From Azospirillum sp. OGB3 (GTDB lineage: Bacteria > Pseudomonadota > Alphaproteobacteria > Azospirillales > Azospirillaceae), in NCBI RefSeq assembly GCF_014192915.1, contig NZ_JACHYN010000002.1, positions 186,001-250,000 of the forward strand: a stretch of 64,000 nt of DNA, given 5' to 3'. The position numbers and the translations under genes were made by a program. The notes below the pieces were generated by a model. The model searched no databases and had not been told where the DNA came from. It worked only from the letters and a program-made list of their open reading frames with translations. Shown piece after piece: positions 34,615 through 43,289 of the stretch; position 1 is the stretch's first letter; the number at the start of each line of letters is the position of its first letter.

Positions 34615-36699
34615 TCAGTGGATGCTGCCGCCGTCCGGGTCGCCGCTTTTGCTGTTCTGAGCCAGTTCCCGCTCGCGCAGATAGTCCTCGGTCGTGCGCG
34701 GCGCGCGCGGCGCACCCAGCGCGAAGGGCGAATCGCCCCGTTCGAACTGGTCCACGACGCGACAGTCGCCGCACATGCGCATGCGGTCGGCGGCCTCCGG
34801 CGTGGCGAACATGGCGTGCCGTCCGGCCAGCACCGCAACGATCTTGTCGATCGAGGACTTGGTGGCGAAGGGCTTGCCGCACTTGACGCAGCAGAAAGGC
34901 TCCTCCTCCTTCAGCACCCTGGCGCCGCGGGCGCTGTCGCGGAAATCGATCTCCGGGACCAGGGCGATGACCTTCTCCGGACAGGTCGTCTTGCACAGGC
35001 CGCACTGCACGCAGGCATCCTGCGAGAAGGACAGCATCGGCTTGTCGGCGTTGTCGAGCAACGCCCCGGTCGGACAGGCGCCGACGCAGGACAGGCAGAG
35101 CGTGCAACCCTCCACCATCACCTGCACCCGCCCGAAGGGCGCGCCCGGCGGCAGCGGCAGGACCTCCACCGGCTCCGGTGCCACCTTGTGCAGGTGGCGC
35201 AGCGCCAGCATGGTGACGGTGCGCTTGCCGCCCATCGGCAGGAAGGCGCCGGGGGCGGGGGCGTCGCCGCGCGGCAGGCCCCACAGCTCGGCGGCGACCG
35301 CGTCGGGGTCCTGCGCGTCGATGATCGACACCCGGCCCGAGCCGTAGCCGAGCCCGGCCATGGCCGTCTCGGCCAGACCGATCTGGCTGGCCAGCCCCGC
35401 CGTCTCGCCGGCGTTGCCCGGCCCGACGAGGACGCGCACCCGCGCCGCGCCATAGGCCAGCGCCGCCGCGAACACGTCGAAGCCGAGCTGCGTCACCTCG
35501 TTCACCGCGAAGGGCAGGACACGGGCCGGCAGGCCGCGCCCGTACCGCGCGATCAGCGAGATCATCTCGTCGCCGTGCCGCGGGTCGTGGACCAGCAGGA
35601 CCGGCTCCGTGCCGCCGGCCTTGGCGTAGCTCGACAGCAGGGTGCGCAGCCGGTCGTAGACGGTCTGGAGCGGCGGCAGGGCATAGGTGCTGGCCCCCGT
35701 CGGGCAGACCGACGCGCAGGAACCGCAACCGGCGCAGATGTGCGGGTCGATCGCCACATGGTCGCCGTTCGGCGTGATGGCGCCGGTCGGGCAGACCTCC
35801 AGGCAACGCGTGCAGCCGGTCTTGCGGCTGCGCGAATGGGCGCAGAGGTCGGCCTTGAAGTCGATGTAGCGCGGCTTCTCGAACTCGCCGACCAGATCGG
35901 CGGCCTCGAACACCGCCTTGGCGACGGCGGCCGGGCTGTCCGGGTCGGGGCGCAGGTAGCCGTCGCGCTTGCCGTGCGCGGGGAACAGCGGCGCGCCGCC
36001 GGTCAGGTCCACGATCACGTCGCAGCGCGAGGCGGCGCCGTGCCGCGGCTGTTCGAAGCCCAGCACGGCGCGGGACGCCGGAAGGGCCGGTGCGTAGTCG
36101 TCCACCACGATCTCGAAGTTGCCGAGCCAGCCCTTGGCGGCGCGGATGGTGCCCTTGAACACCGGCACGTCCATGACGCGCGGCGGGGCGACGTCCTTCG
36201 GGGACTTCAGCAGCACGGTGACGTCCAGGCTGCCGGAGAGCTGCCGGGCCACCTCGATGGCGCGCTCGTCGGTACCGTAGACCAGCGCGGTGCCTTCGGA
36301 CGCCAGGGTGATCGTGCCGGTCGGCGGGATGTCCATGGCCGCCTCGGCCAGCAGCGCGGCGATCTTCGGCCCGGCCAGCGCGCCTTCGTCCGACCAGCCG
36401 GCGCGCTCGCGGATGTTGGTGAAGGCGAGCGCGGCGTCGGGATTGTCGGCGTTAAGATTGTCCTGGGCGGCGATCTCCGCGAACAGTGGGGCCTCCTGGG
36501 TGCAGGCGACGAGCAGCGGGGCGCCCTCCGCCACGCGCGCCTCGAACCGGTCGAGCTGGGTGCGGCAGAGCTGGGTGGCGACGGACAGGTCGCCCTCGGC
36601 CCCCGCCGCGGCCCCGCAGGACCTGGCCAACGCCTTGCCGTCGAGCGCCATGCTGTGGGCGCAATCGCAGACGAGCACCGTCCGGCCGTTGATCTTCAT
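34615..36699 (-). CDS. Large ferredoxin-like protein with four [4Fe-4S] motifs
   Basis: A 694-aa protein. A long N-terminal region (residues about 1-270, beginning MKINGRTVLVCDCAHSM) resembles HdrA-like or dinucleotide-fold parts of alphaproteobacterial Fe-S proteins. Paired cluster motifs follow: CTRCLEVCP and CAGCGSCASVCP, then after a 170-residue domain CTLCLSCVGACP and CVQCGLCKTTCP. The C-terminus has CCVKCGKPF and CGDC, a further metal-site-like set. Similar proteins sit with formate dehydrogenase genes in other alphaproteobacteria; here only moaA is near. It probably transfers electrons in the cytoplasm. The ATG follows GGAAGCG. Confidence 0.85.
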   Translation of the reverse strand: MKINGRTVLVCDCAHSMALDGKALARSCGAAAGAEGDLSVATQLCRTQLDRFEARVAEGAPLLVACTQEAPLFAEIAAQDNLNADNPDAALAFTNIRERAGWSDEGALAGPKIAALLAEAAMDIPPTGTITLASEGTALVYGTDERAIEVARQLSGSLDVTVLLKSPKDVAPPRVMDVPVFKGTIRAAKGWLGNFEIVVDDYAPALPASRAVLGFEQPRHGAASRCDVIVDLTGGAPLFPAHGKRDGYLRPDPDSPAAVAKAVFEAADLVGEFEKPRYIDFKADLCAHSRSRKTGCTRCLEVCPTGAITPNGDHVAIDPHICAGCGSCASVCPTGASTYALPPLQTVYDRLRTLLSSYAKAGGTEPVLLVHDPRHGDEMISLIARYGRGLPARVLPFAVNEVTQLGFDVFAAALAYGAARVRVLVGPGNAGETAGLASQIGLAETAMAGLGYGSGRVSIIDAQDPDAVAAELWGLPRGDAPAPGAFLPMGGKRTVTMLALRHLHKVAPEPVEVLPLPPGAPFGRVQVMVEGCTLCLSCVGACPTGALLDNADKPMLSFSQDACVQCGLCKTTCPEKVIALVPEIDFRDSARGARVLKEEEPFCCVKCGKPFATKSSIDKIVAVLAGRHAMFATPEAADRMRMCGDCRVVDQFERGDSPFALGAPRAPRTTEDYLRERELAQNSKSGDPDGGSIH

Positions 36700-36710
36700 C
36701 GCTTCCAACC

Positions 36711-36757
36711 CCTTGCCCTGAAAAAACCTGCCCTGGAAAAAAACCTGCCCTGAGAAG
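36711..36757. repeat. Three imperfect tandem repeats in the leader of the Fe-S protein gene
   Basis: Three copies of about 16 nt (CCTTGCCCTGAAAAAA, CCTGCCCTGGAAAAAAA, CCTGCCCTGAGAAG) lie 12-58 nt upstream of the Fe-S protein start. On the gene's own strand they read as U-rich steps separated by CAGGGCAGG. They could modulate translation or simply be slippage products. Confidence 0.6.
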
Positions 36758-36882
36758 CCCTGTTGCGAACAGCGCGTTCCAGTTCTGTACATATCGGCTG
36801 GGTGGCACGGTTGCGACTGCAAAATGCGTGCGGCAGGATGGCCGTCCCGCCAATCTCCAAGCCTTTTCGGATTCGACGCTCC

Positions 36883-37446
36883 ATGACCAGCACCGCCATC
36901 GTCCGCGACGCCCGCATCGGGGACGTTTCCGCCTTCCAGCGGATCTACGAGCACCACGTCCTCCATGGCGTCGGCACCTTCGAGGAGGAGCCGCCCGACG
37001 CGGCGGAGCTGGAGACGCGCTTCCGCGCCATCGCTGGCGCCGGCCTGCCCTGGCTGGTCGCCGAGCGTGACGGGGTGATCCTGGGCTACGCCTACGGCAG
37101 CGCGTACCACGTCCGGTCCGCCTACCGCTTCACCATCCAGGATTCCGTCTACATCGCCGAGGAGGCGCGCGGCCAGGGGCTGGGGCGCCTGCTGCTCCAG
37201 GCGCTGATCGACCGCTGCGCGGCGTTGGGCTACCGCCAGATGGTGGCGCTGGTCGGCGGGGCGGAGAACGCCGGTTCCATCGGGCTGCACGCCGCGCTGG
37301 GCTTCCGCACCTGCGGTGTCGTCGAGGCCGTGGGATTGAAGTTCGGGCGCTGGCTGGACGTGGTCATGATGCAGAAGGACCTGGGGGCGGGGCGGTCGGA
37401 CATTCCACAAGGCGCCGGGCCGAGCCAGCCGGTGGCGGTGCGTTAG
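36883..37446 (+). CDS. PAT/Bar-type GNAT N-acetyltransferase
   Basis: A 187-aa GNAT enzyme. YEHHVLHGVGTFEEEPP at residues about 22-38 is the signature of phosphinothricin/methionine sulfoximine acetyltransferases. The acetyl-CoA loop is ARGQGLGRLL, and the C-terminal HAALGF motif is present. The family acetylates phosphinothricin, methionine sulfoximine or sulfone. It is divergent from the Fe-S gene and converges with the TorS-like gene, overlapping its stop region by 4 nt. Confidence 0.88.
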   Translation: MTSTAIVRDARIGDVSAFQRIYEHHVLHGVGTFEEEPPDAAELETRFRAIAGAGLPWLVAERDGVILGYAYGSAYHVRSAYRFTIQDSVYIAEEARGQGLGRLLLQALIDRCAALGYRQMVALVGGAENAGSIGLHAALGFRTCGVVEAVGLKFGRWLDVVMMQKDLGAGRSDIPQGAGPSQPVAVR

Positions 37447-39377
37447 CCGCCGCTCCACCGGTCCAAGGCGGCGAGCGCCGGAGGAACGGCGGCGTCCAGC
37501 GCGCGATGCAAGGCGTCGGGATCGCCTTCGCCGCTGTCCAGGGCGCGTTCCAGCGCCTGCGCCGCGCCGCGCAGCGCCATGCAGCCGTAGATGCCGGCCA
37601 CCCCGGCGATCTTGTGAGCCATCGCTCCGGCGGTCGCCCGGTCCCCGGCGCTCCAGGCCTGCCCGAGCGCGGCGTGGTAGCCGCGCAGCGTGACGAGGGT
37701 GTTGGTCACCAGGGTGGCCACCCGCTCCGCCGGCAGATGCTCGCGCATCTGGCGGATCGCGTCCTCGTCGAACACGGGAAGGCCGGCGGTGGCCGGCACG
37801 CCCGCCTCGGCCGATTCCATGGCGGAGCCGGTGGACAGTCGGTCCAGCAGGGCGTCCAGCGCGGACAGGCGCAGCGGTTTCTCAAGGACGGCGTCGGCCC
37901 CCGCCGCCCGGCAGCGCTCCGCGGCGTCGGGCAGCGCGGAGGCGGTCAGCGCGATGATGCGCGGCCCCGCCGCCGCGCTTCCGGCGCCGTCGGGAAGCGC
38001 GCGGATGCGGCGGGTCGCCTCGACCCCGTCCATGCCCGGCATCTGCATGTCCATCAGGACAAGGTCGTAGCGCTCCCGCGCCGCCGCCGCCAGGGCGGCC
38101 CGCCCGTCGCCCGCCACCGTCACCTTGTGACCGGCGCGGCGCAGCAGAATGGCCGCGGCCTGCTGGCTGACCGGCTCGTCCTCCGCCAGAAGGACGCGCA
38201 GCGGGGGCGTTTCGGGCCCTGCACCGCTCCGCTCCGCCGGGCCGGGCCGGGCCGGGTCGGGCTGGGGCTGGGCGGGCCGGGGGGCGCGGGCCCGCGCGAT
38301 GCCCAGGCCTGCCGCGAGGACCGCCAAACCGGCGACCAGCCCGACCCCGGCGGGGGCGGCGGACAGCTCCGCCGCAGACCGGTGGAAGGATGCATCCCGG
38401 TCCCGCAACCCGTCGCGCAGGGCCAGCGCGCCGCGCCCGGCCCGCAGGGCGAGGTCCGTGGCTGTATCGCGCAACAGCGTGGCGATTCCCGCCGCCCTGG
38501 CGGTCAGCGCTTCGTGCTCCTGCCGCAAGTCGAAGACGTTCTGCTCGTCCATTCCCAGCGCGACGAGTTGGCGTGCGGCGTCGGCACGGCGCGGACTTGC
38601 GGCGTCGATCGGTAGATCGCTCAGAGCGTCGAGCAGCGCTCCGGCGGCTTGGCGGAAATCGACCCGTGCCGAGGCGGCCTCCAGCGTTGCCGTCATGCCC
38701 GCGAGCAGCCGCAGGGCCACTGTCTGCCGCGAGTCGTCGATTCGACGCAGCGCGTCGCCGTCCGGCGGTGACGTGCGCGATGCGGCGAGCGCCGCCGCCA
38801 GGGTTTCGCTGCGGACCGCCACCTGTTCGGTGAGAGCCTGGAGACTGCGCTGCACGGCCAGACGGCGTTCCACCGCGGCGTTCAGGTCGTCCGCCTCTGC
38901 GCGGATGGCCATGGCGGCGAAGCGCAGCTCGGCCTGCCAAGCCCGCGGCAGCCCGTCCAGCGCGGTGCCGAGCTGCTGCGTCCTCTGGCGCAAGGTGTTG
39001 TGGGCGGTCAGCCGGCGCTGGGCGGTGCCCGCCGATTCCAACTCCGCCGCGCTGGAGGACAGGCCGGCGGCCTGTTCCGCAACGCGCATGAGGTCGAGCG
39101 CCTCGTCCAGGCTGCGCGCGGCCTGGCCGCGGGCGCGGGCGTCCATCTCGGCCAGGGCGAGCCAAACGGAGCCGCCGGCACCGGCGCCGGCCAGCAGTGC
39201 CGCCAGGGCGAGCGCGCCAATCCATGGAGCCCCGATCCCGAAGGCGTCCATCCTCCGGTTGCCGTTCCGATGGTGCGTTTGCGCCGCGGCGGCTGGCGCG
39301 GCGTCCTGTGCGTGCATGTCCGCCCGCCCGTTCCCGTTCGTGGCGCAGGTTACACCGGCTTGGAGAGGCTTTGCCAT
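37443..39377 (-). CDS. TorS-like sensor with receiver and Hpt domains but no kinase core
   Basis: About 644 aa. An N-terminal membrane segment (about residues 50-75) and a second near 335-355 bound a helical Ala/Arg/Leu-rich periplasmic domain typical of TorS-type sensors. They are followed directly by a receiver (VLLAEDEP; acceptor Asp in LVLMDMQMPGMDG) and a C-terminal Hpt domain with His in MAHKIAGVAG. No HisKA or HATPase lies between. The start is uncertain (39377, 39317 or 39251 possible). It probably relays phosphate from another kinase. The locus has no TorT-like partner. Confidence 0.8.
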   Translation of the reverse strand: MAKPLQAGVTCATNGNGRADMHAQDAAPAAAAQTHHRNGNRRMDAFGIGAPWIGALALAALLAGAGAGGSVWLALAEMDARARGQAARSLDEALDLMRVAEQAAGLSSSAAELESAGTAQRRLTAHNTLRQRTQQLGTALDGLPRAWQAELRFAAMAIRAEADDLNAAVERRLAVQRSLQALTEQVAVRSETLAAALAASRTSPPDGDALRRIDDSRQTVALRLLAGMTATLEAASARVDFRQAAGALLDALSDLPIDAASPRRADAARQLVALGMDEQNVFDLRQEHEALTARAAGIATLLRDTATDLALRAGRGALALRDGLRDRDASFHRSAAELSAAPAGVGLVAGLAVLAAGLGIARARAPRPAQPQPDPARPGPAERSGAGPETPPLRVLLAEDEPVSQQAAAILLRRAGHKVTVAGDGRAALAAAARERYDLVLMDMQMPGMDGVEATRRIRALPDGAGSAAAGPRIIALTASALPDAAERCRAAGADAVLEKPLRLSALDALLDRLSTGSAMESAEAGVPATAGLPVFDEDAIRQMREHLPAERVATLVTNTLVTLRGYHAALGQAWSAGDRATAGAMAHKIAGVAGIYGCMALRGAAQALERALDSGEGDPDALHRALDAAVPPALAALDRWSGG

Positions 39378-39414
39378 GGAGCTTCGATCGGACCGGGTGG
39401 TCGCGCCGGGGCAC

Positions 39415-39897
39415 TCACACCGGCGAGGTGTCCTGTGTCCAGGACGGGTCCTCGATCCGGTGCAGGCGCCCGGCCCCGGTGAGGGCGGCGCGAAGAGTCA
39501 GGGCCTTGCGCCGCGCCGGCGCCAGCCGATGCTCCGGGGCCTCGCGCAGGATCTCCGCCCCGTACGCGTCGGCGACCATCAGGCCGCAATCGTCCGGAAT
39601 CAGTTCCATCGGAAAGGCGTCGTCCACCGCGAAATAGAAGGCGTCGCACCAGTCCCGGTATTCCGGCCATTTCTGGTCGGAGCGGAAGTCGGCCACGCAG
39701 CTTTTCACCTCGACGATGACGACGGTGCCGGCGCCGTCCATGGCCAGGACGTCGGCACGGCGTCCGCTGGCCAGCCGGAACTCCGCCATGCTGACGAAGC
39801 CGCGCGCGGCCAGGGCCCGGCGCACCCCGCGGAAGATCGGGACGGCGCCGCTCGCCGGGATCGCCGGCTCCTCGCCTCGCAACAGGAAATCGACCAT
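39415..39897 (-). CDS. mmcB: MmcB family DNA repair protein
   Basis: A 160-aa protein. The PD-(D/E)XK-like core is visible as RRADVLAMD followed by VIVEVKSCVADF, then the conserved DQKWPEYRDWCD region. In Caulobacter, MmcB takes part in mitomycin C resistance. It starts MVDFLLRGEE at 39897 and ends 37 nt before the TorS-like gene on the same strand, but no functional link is implied. Confidence 0.88.
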   Translation of the reverse strand: MVDFLLRGEEPAIPASGAVPIFRGVRRALAARGFVSMAEFRLASGRRADVLAMDGAGTVVIVEVKSCVADFRSDQKWPEYRDWCDAFYFAVDDAFPMELIPDDCGLMVADAYGAEILREAPEHRLAPARRKALTLRAALTGAGRLHRIEDPSWTQDTSPV

Positions 39898-40009
39898 TTG
39901 AAGCAGAACGGTTCAGGAACAAAGCGGCACAATGACCCGGTTTGGTGCCTTTGCCAAGGAACTTTCGCCACGTCCGGGCCGCGCGAAAGGGGCAGGGGCG
40001 GGAGCCGGA

Positions 40010-41308
40010 TCAGGCCAGGCCGTGCGGCCCCACGTGAGAGGCGGCATGGGGCAGGCTGCGCCGCGGTGGGAACATGAGGATGGCGGTCGTACCGGCGCCG
40101 GGCTCGCTGTAGAGGTCCAGCCGCCCGCCGTGCATCTCCATCAGCCGCTTGACCACGGGCAGGCCGATGCCCGTCCCGGTGGCGCCGCGGGGAACGGCCA
40201 TGTCGGCGCTTCCGAAGGGTTCCAGGACGCGGGCCATCTCGTCCTCGGCGATGCCGGCGCCGGTATCGGCGACCATCAGCCCGATTCCGCCGTCCGGCAT
40301 GGGGCTGGCCGACAGCATCACCTGACCGCCCGAGGGAGTGAACTTCACCGCGTTCGACAGCAGGTTGGTCAGCATCCGATGAAGCGCCCGGGCGTCGCCG
40401 TAGAGCAGGGGAAGGTCGCCGGAAAGATCCTCCCCGATGTCCACGCCGCGGGCCGCGGCCTTGTCGCCCACCTGGGCCAGCGCCTGACGGGCGGCTTCGG
40501 CCACGTTGATGGCCTCCTCCTGCATTTCCGTTCGCGTGGTCTCGCTCTGCGACAGATCGAGGATGCCGTCGATCAGCGACAGCAGATGCGTGCCGCTGGC
40601 GTGGATGTCCGCGGCGTAGCTGCGGTAGCGCGGGGAGCCGAGCGGGCCGAAGGTTTCCGCCAGAAGCACTTCGGAAAAGCCGAGAACCGCGTTCAGCGGG
40701 GTGCGCAACTCGTGGCTCATGTGCGCCAGGAATTCCGCCTTGGCCCGATGGGCGCGGTCCGACTCCGGCACGGCGGGAACCTCGGAGCCAAGTTCGGCGA
40801 GGGAGACGCAAACGGTCGGCGCCGCGTGGCCGGCACCGGACGGGAGCGTATCGAGAGAGGCGGTGTCGAACGGGGTGGCGGCGATCCGCCAGCGCGCGCC
40901 GCCAGGCGCGACCACCAGGCGGCGCACCGCTTGCTTTTCCATCAGGCACTCGGCCAGACAGGCGAACAGGCCGGCCTCCTCGCCATCCTGGAGATCGTCG
41001 GCGCGCAGGCGGCGGCCGGCCAGGGGATGCCCGAACAGCCGCTCCGCCGCGCGGTTGGCCGTCAGCCACTCAAAATCGTCCAGGGCGCCCCTGTCGTCAA
41101 CGATCGCGGCCAGCACGCCGACGCCATCGGCGAGTGCCGCCATGGCCGCGCCCACCAAAGCATCGTTCGCCAGGAGGTCACCGGTGGAACCGTATCCGCC
41201 CGCCTTCCGACCATGCAAGATCGCAACAGGGTCCGCGCCAGCCGGCGTTGCCGCCTCCGGTTGTCGGTCGCGGAAAGGGGTTTCGGTCGCGGCATCCATT
41301 GACCGCAT
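40010..41308 (-). CDS. PAS-like sensor histidine kinase, soluble
   Basis: A 432-aa protein. A PAS-like sensor (residues about 45-170) precedes HisKA with His in HMSHELRTPLN. It has an intact HATPase (N-box LLSNAVKFT, G1 VADTGAGI, G2 TGTGIGLPVVKRL). There is no receiver and no membrane segment. ATG 41308 and 41299 are both possible starts; neither has a strong ribosome site. It is divergent from the degenerate hybrid kinase at 41.5 kb. Confidence 0.88.
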   Translation of the reverse strand: MRSMDAATETPFRDRQPEAATPAGADPVAILHGRKAGGYGSTGDLLANDALVGAAMAALADGVGVLAAIVDDRGALDDFEWLTANRAAERLFGHPLAGRRLRADDLQDGEEAGLFACLAECLMEKQAVRRLVVAPGGARWRIAATPFDTASLDTLPSGAGHAAPTVCVSLAELGSEVPAVPESDRAHRAKAEFLAHMSHELRTPLNAVLGFSEVLLAETFGPLGSPRYRSYAADIHASGTHLLSLIDGILDLSQSETTRTEMQEEAINVAEAARQALAQVGDKAAARGVDIGEDLSGDLPLLYGDARALHRMLTNLLSNAVKFTPSGGQVMLSASPMPDGGIGLMVADTGAGIAEDEMARVLEPFGSADMAVPRGATGTGIGLPVVKRLMEMHGGRLDLYSEPGAGTTAILMFPPRRSLPHAASHVGPHGLA

Positions 41309-41398
41309 AGTCGAAAAATTTTGAGAAACATGCAATCGACAAATTGCGACAACCTCTGTCGTTACTAGGGCGTCCCAAGGGCTTCTCAGTGGCTTTTC

Positions 41399-41427
41399 TT
41401 GACTTTTATATAAAAATACGTTTAATT
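41399..41427 (+). promoter_or_regulatory. Candidate sigma-70 promoter for the degenerate kinase gene
   Basis: TTGACT (41399-41404) is separated by exactly 17 nt from TTAATT (41422-41427), in a locally AT-rich stretch that contrasts with its surroundings. It lies 41 nt upstream of the ATG at 41468. The -10 match is weak. Confidence 0.4.
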
Positions 41428-41467
41428 GTTCTCAGGGCCAGCGGCCGCCAACGCCGTGCCGGGCGCC

Positions 41468-43048
41468 ATGCCGAATAGTCCTGTCGGTGATCGGACGAAC
41501 GGTGGGCTTGATCCTGGGCGCCGCATCCGTAGCCTGTTCGCCAGCGACCGCTCCGGTCGCCAGGAAGCCGCGTGCATGCAGTGGGAGGCGCCGCCCGTGA
41601 CGAGCGAAGGAGCTTATCCGTATGGCGTGGGACGGCATGGCGCGGTCCTGGTCTTTGACGCCGACGACCGGCTGATCGCCTGGAACGAGGCGGCGGAGGC
41701 GCTGACCGGCGCCGGCCGCCTTCTCACCCAGGGCGCCCTGCCGGAAGCGCTGGCGCCGCTTTTCCGCGGATTGCCGCCCGGCCACACCGTTACGGACTGG
41801 CCGCTCAGCGGAGGCGGCTTCGTCCGCCGCACCGCCGGCGACGATGCCACGGCGGGCGGTGCCGCAACGGGTGGCGACCTGTCGGGCCGCCTGTTCGCCG
41901 CGGCCAGCCACGATCTGCGCCAGCCTCTGGCCGCCTTGTCGCTGCTGCTGGGGGCCTTGGAGGGGCGCCTGGATGGGGCCGTGGGGGGCGGCAAGGGCTT
42001 GCCGGGGCGGGGCGGGGCGCTCAACGACCCGGCGGCGCGCGATCTGCTGAACGCCATGGGCAACGCGGTGCAGTCGATGCGCGGGATGGTGGACGGGCAT
42101 TTCGACCTCGTGCGGCTGGAAGCCGGTCTGGTGCAGCCGGACATCGGGGCGCCCGTGGTCAACGGCATCCTGACGCGGATGGCGCTGGACGCCGCCCCGC
42201 GCCTCGACGGGCGGGGGCTGCGCTTCTCGGTGCTGCCCTGCTCGGTGCGGGTGGCCACCGACGCCTCGCTGCTCGAACGCATCCTCCAGGGTTTTGTCGC
42301 CAGCACCCTGCGCCACACCGAACGGGGGCGGGTCGTGCTCGGCTGCCGCCGTCAGGGCCCGGATCTGCGCATCGAACTGTGGTCCACCGGTCGCGGCCTG
42401 CTGCCCGATCAGCTGCTCGCCCTGCGGGAGGAGTTCCGGCGCCCGGACGGGGCGGGCGACCCGTCGGTGATCGACCTCGGCCTGCGGCTCGCCTGCGGGC
42501 TGGCGCGCCGGCTGGGGCACCGGCTGGAGGTGGAGTCGACGCCCGGCCGCGGCACGATGCTGGCGGTGCTGGTGCCTCGGGCGGCGGACGGCGCGGACGA
42601 GCCGCCGCCCGCGGCGGAACCCGGCCCCGCCGATGCCGCCCCCGCTCCCGTCGCGGACGTCAGCCGCGCCCGCGTGCTGGTTATCGAGGACGACCCGATG
42701 GTGCTGGAGGCGCTGGGCGCGCTGCTCGGCCAATGGGGCTGCGCGGTGGTCGCCGCGGACTCGGTGGACGCCGCGCTGGAGCGGCTGGGTCCCGGCCCGC
42801 AGCCGCCCGACCTCGTCATCTCCGATCTGCGTTTGAAAGGAGCGATGAACGGGATCGTCGCCATCCGCCAGATCGGCAAGGCGCTCGACGCCACGCTGCC
42901 CGGGCTGATCCTCACCGGCGACACCGACCCGATGCGTCTTCGCGAAGCCCGGCTGTCCGGCTATCCCTTGCTTCACAAGCCGGTGGCGGCGATGGCGCTG
43001 CGCGGGGCGGTGGCGCGGCTTCTCGGCCGTGAGCGGCTGAAGTCCTGA
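41468..43048 (+). CDS. Hybrid histidine kinase with degenerate ATPase domain and C-terminal receiver
   Basis: About 526 aa. A weak PAS-like sensor (residues 45-110) and the phosphoacceptor segment ASHDLRQPLAALSL are intact (His near residue 148). In the HATPase, the N-box asparagine is absent (FVASTLRHT where paralogues have DNAVRY or VNALRY). The G1 motif is STGRGLLP instead of DTGxGI, and G2 is LGLRLACGLARRLG. The receiver at the C-terminus is normal (VIEDDPM, Asp in LVISDLRL, Lys in LLHKP). It is probably unable to bind ATP. Starts at 41468 or 41576 are possible. It is upstream of the CHASE kinase, same strand. Confidence 0.85.
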   Translation: MPNSPVGDRTNGGLDPGRRIRSLFASDRSGRQEAACMQWEAPPVTSEGAYPYGVGRHGAVLVFDADDRLIAWNEAAEALTGAGRLLTQGALPEALAPLFRGLPPGHTVTDWPLSGGGFVRRTAGDDATAGGAATGGDLSGRLFAAASHDLRQPLAALSLLLGALEGRLDGAVGGGKGLPGRGGALNDPAARDLLNAMGNAVQSMRGMVDGHFDLVRLEAGLVQPDIGAPVVNGILTRMALDAAPRLDGRGLRFSVLPCSVRVATDASLLERILQGFVASTLRHTERGRVVLGCRRQGPDLRIELWSTGRGLLPDQLLALREEFRRPDGAGDPSVIDLGLRLACGLARRLGHRLEVESTPGRGTMLAVLVPRAADGADEPPPAAEPGPADAAPAPVADVSRARVLVIEDDPMVLEALGALLGQWGCAVVAADSVDAALERLGPGPQPPDLVISDLRLKGAMNGIVAIRQIGKALDATLPGLILTGDTDPMRLREARLSGYPLLHKPVAAMALRGAVARLLGRERLKS

Positions 43049-43237
43049 GAAGGTTTCGGGTCGCTGTCAAGGCCGAAGCGCGCCCTGCGCTTTGTATTGC
43101 AGAATTGACATAGAGTTGGGTCGCAATCCCTTTGAAAACGACAATCAATAGTCGATCGTCCTTGTGTTTTCGCCGGAACAGACTATCCATTTGGGAGGAT
43201 AGGGGCTTTTCCATTATCGAGGCGTGGGGGCGCTTGC

Positions 43238-43256
43238 TATAGTCGGATGATCCGAC
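43238..43256 (+). promoter_or_regulatory. Palindrome overlapping an extended -10 element
   Basis: TATAGT (43238-43243), preceded by TGC, forms an extended -10 element. Directly overlapping it is the perfect inverted repeat GTCGGAT-G-ATCCGAC (43242-43256). It lies 34 nt upstream of the CHASE kinase ATG, so it is placed like an operator. Confidence 0.45.
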
Positions 43257-43289
43257 GATTTTGGTGAAAACGCCGTTGGGAACGGGTGC

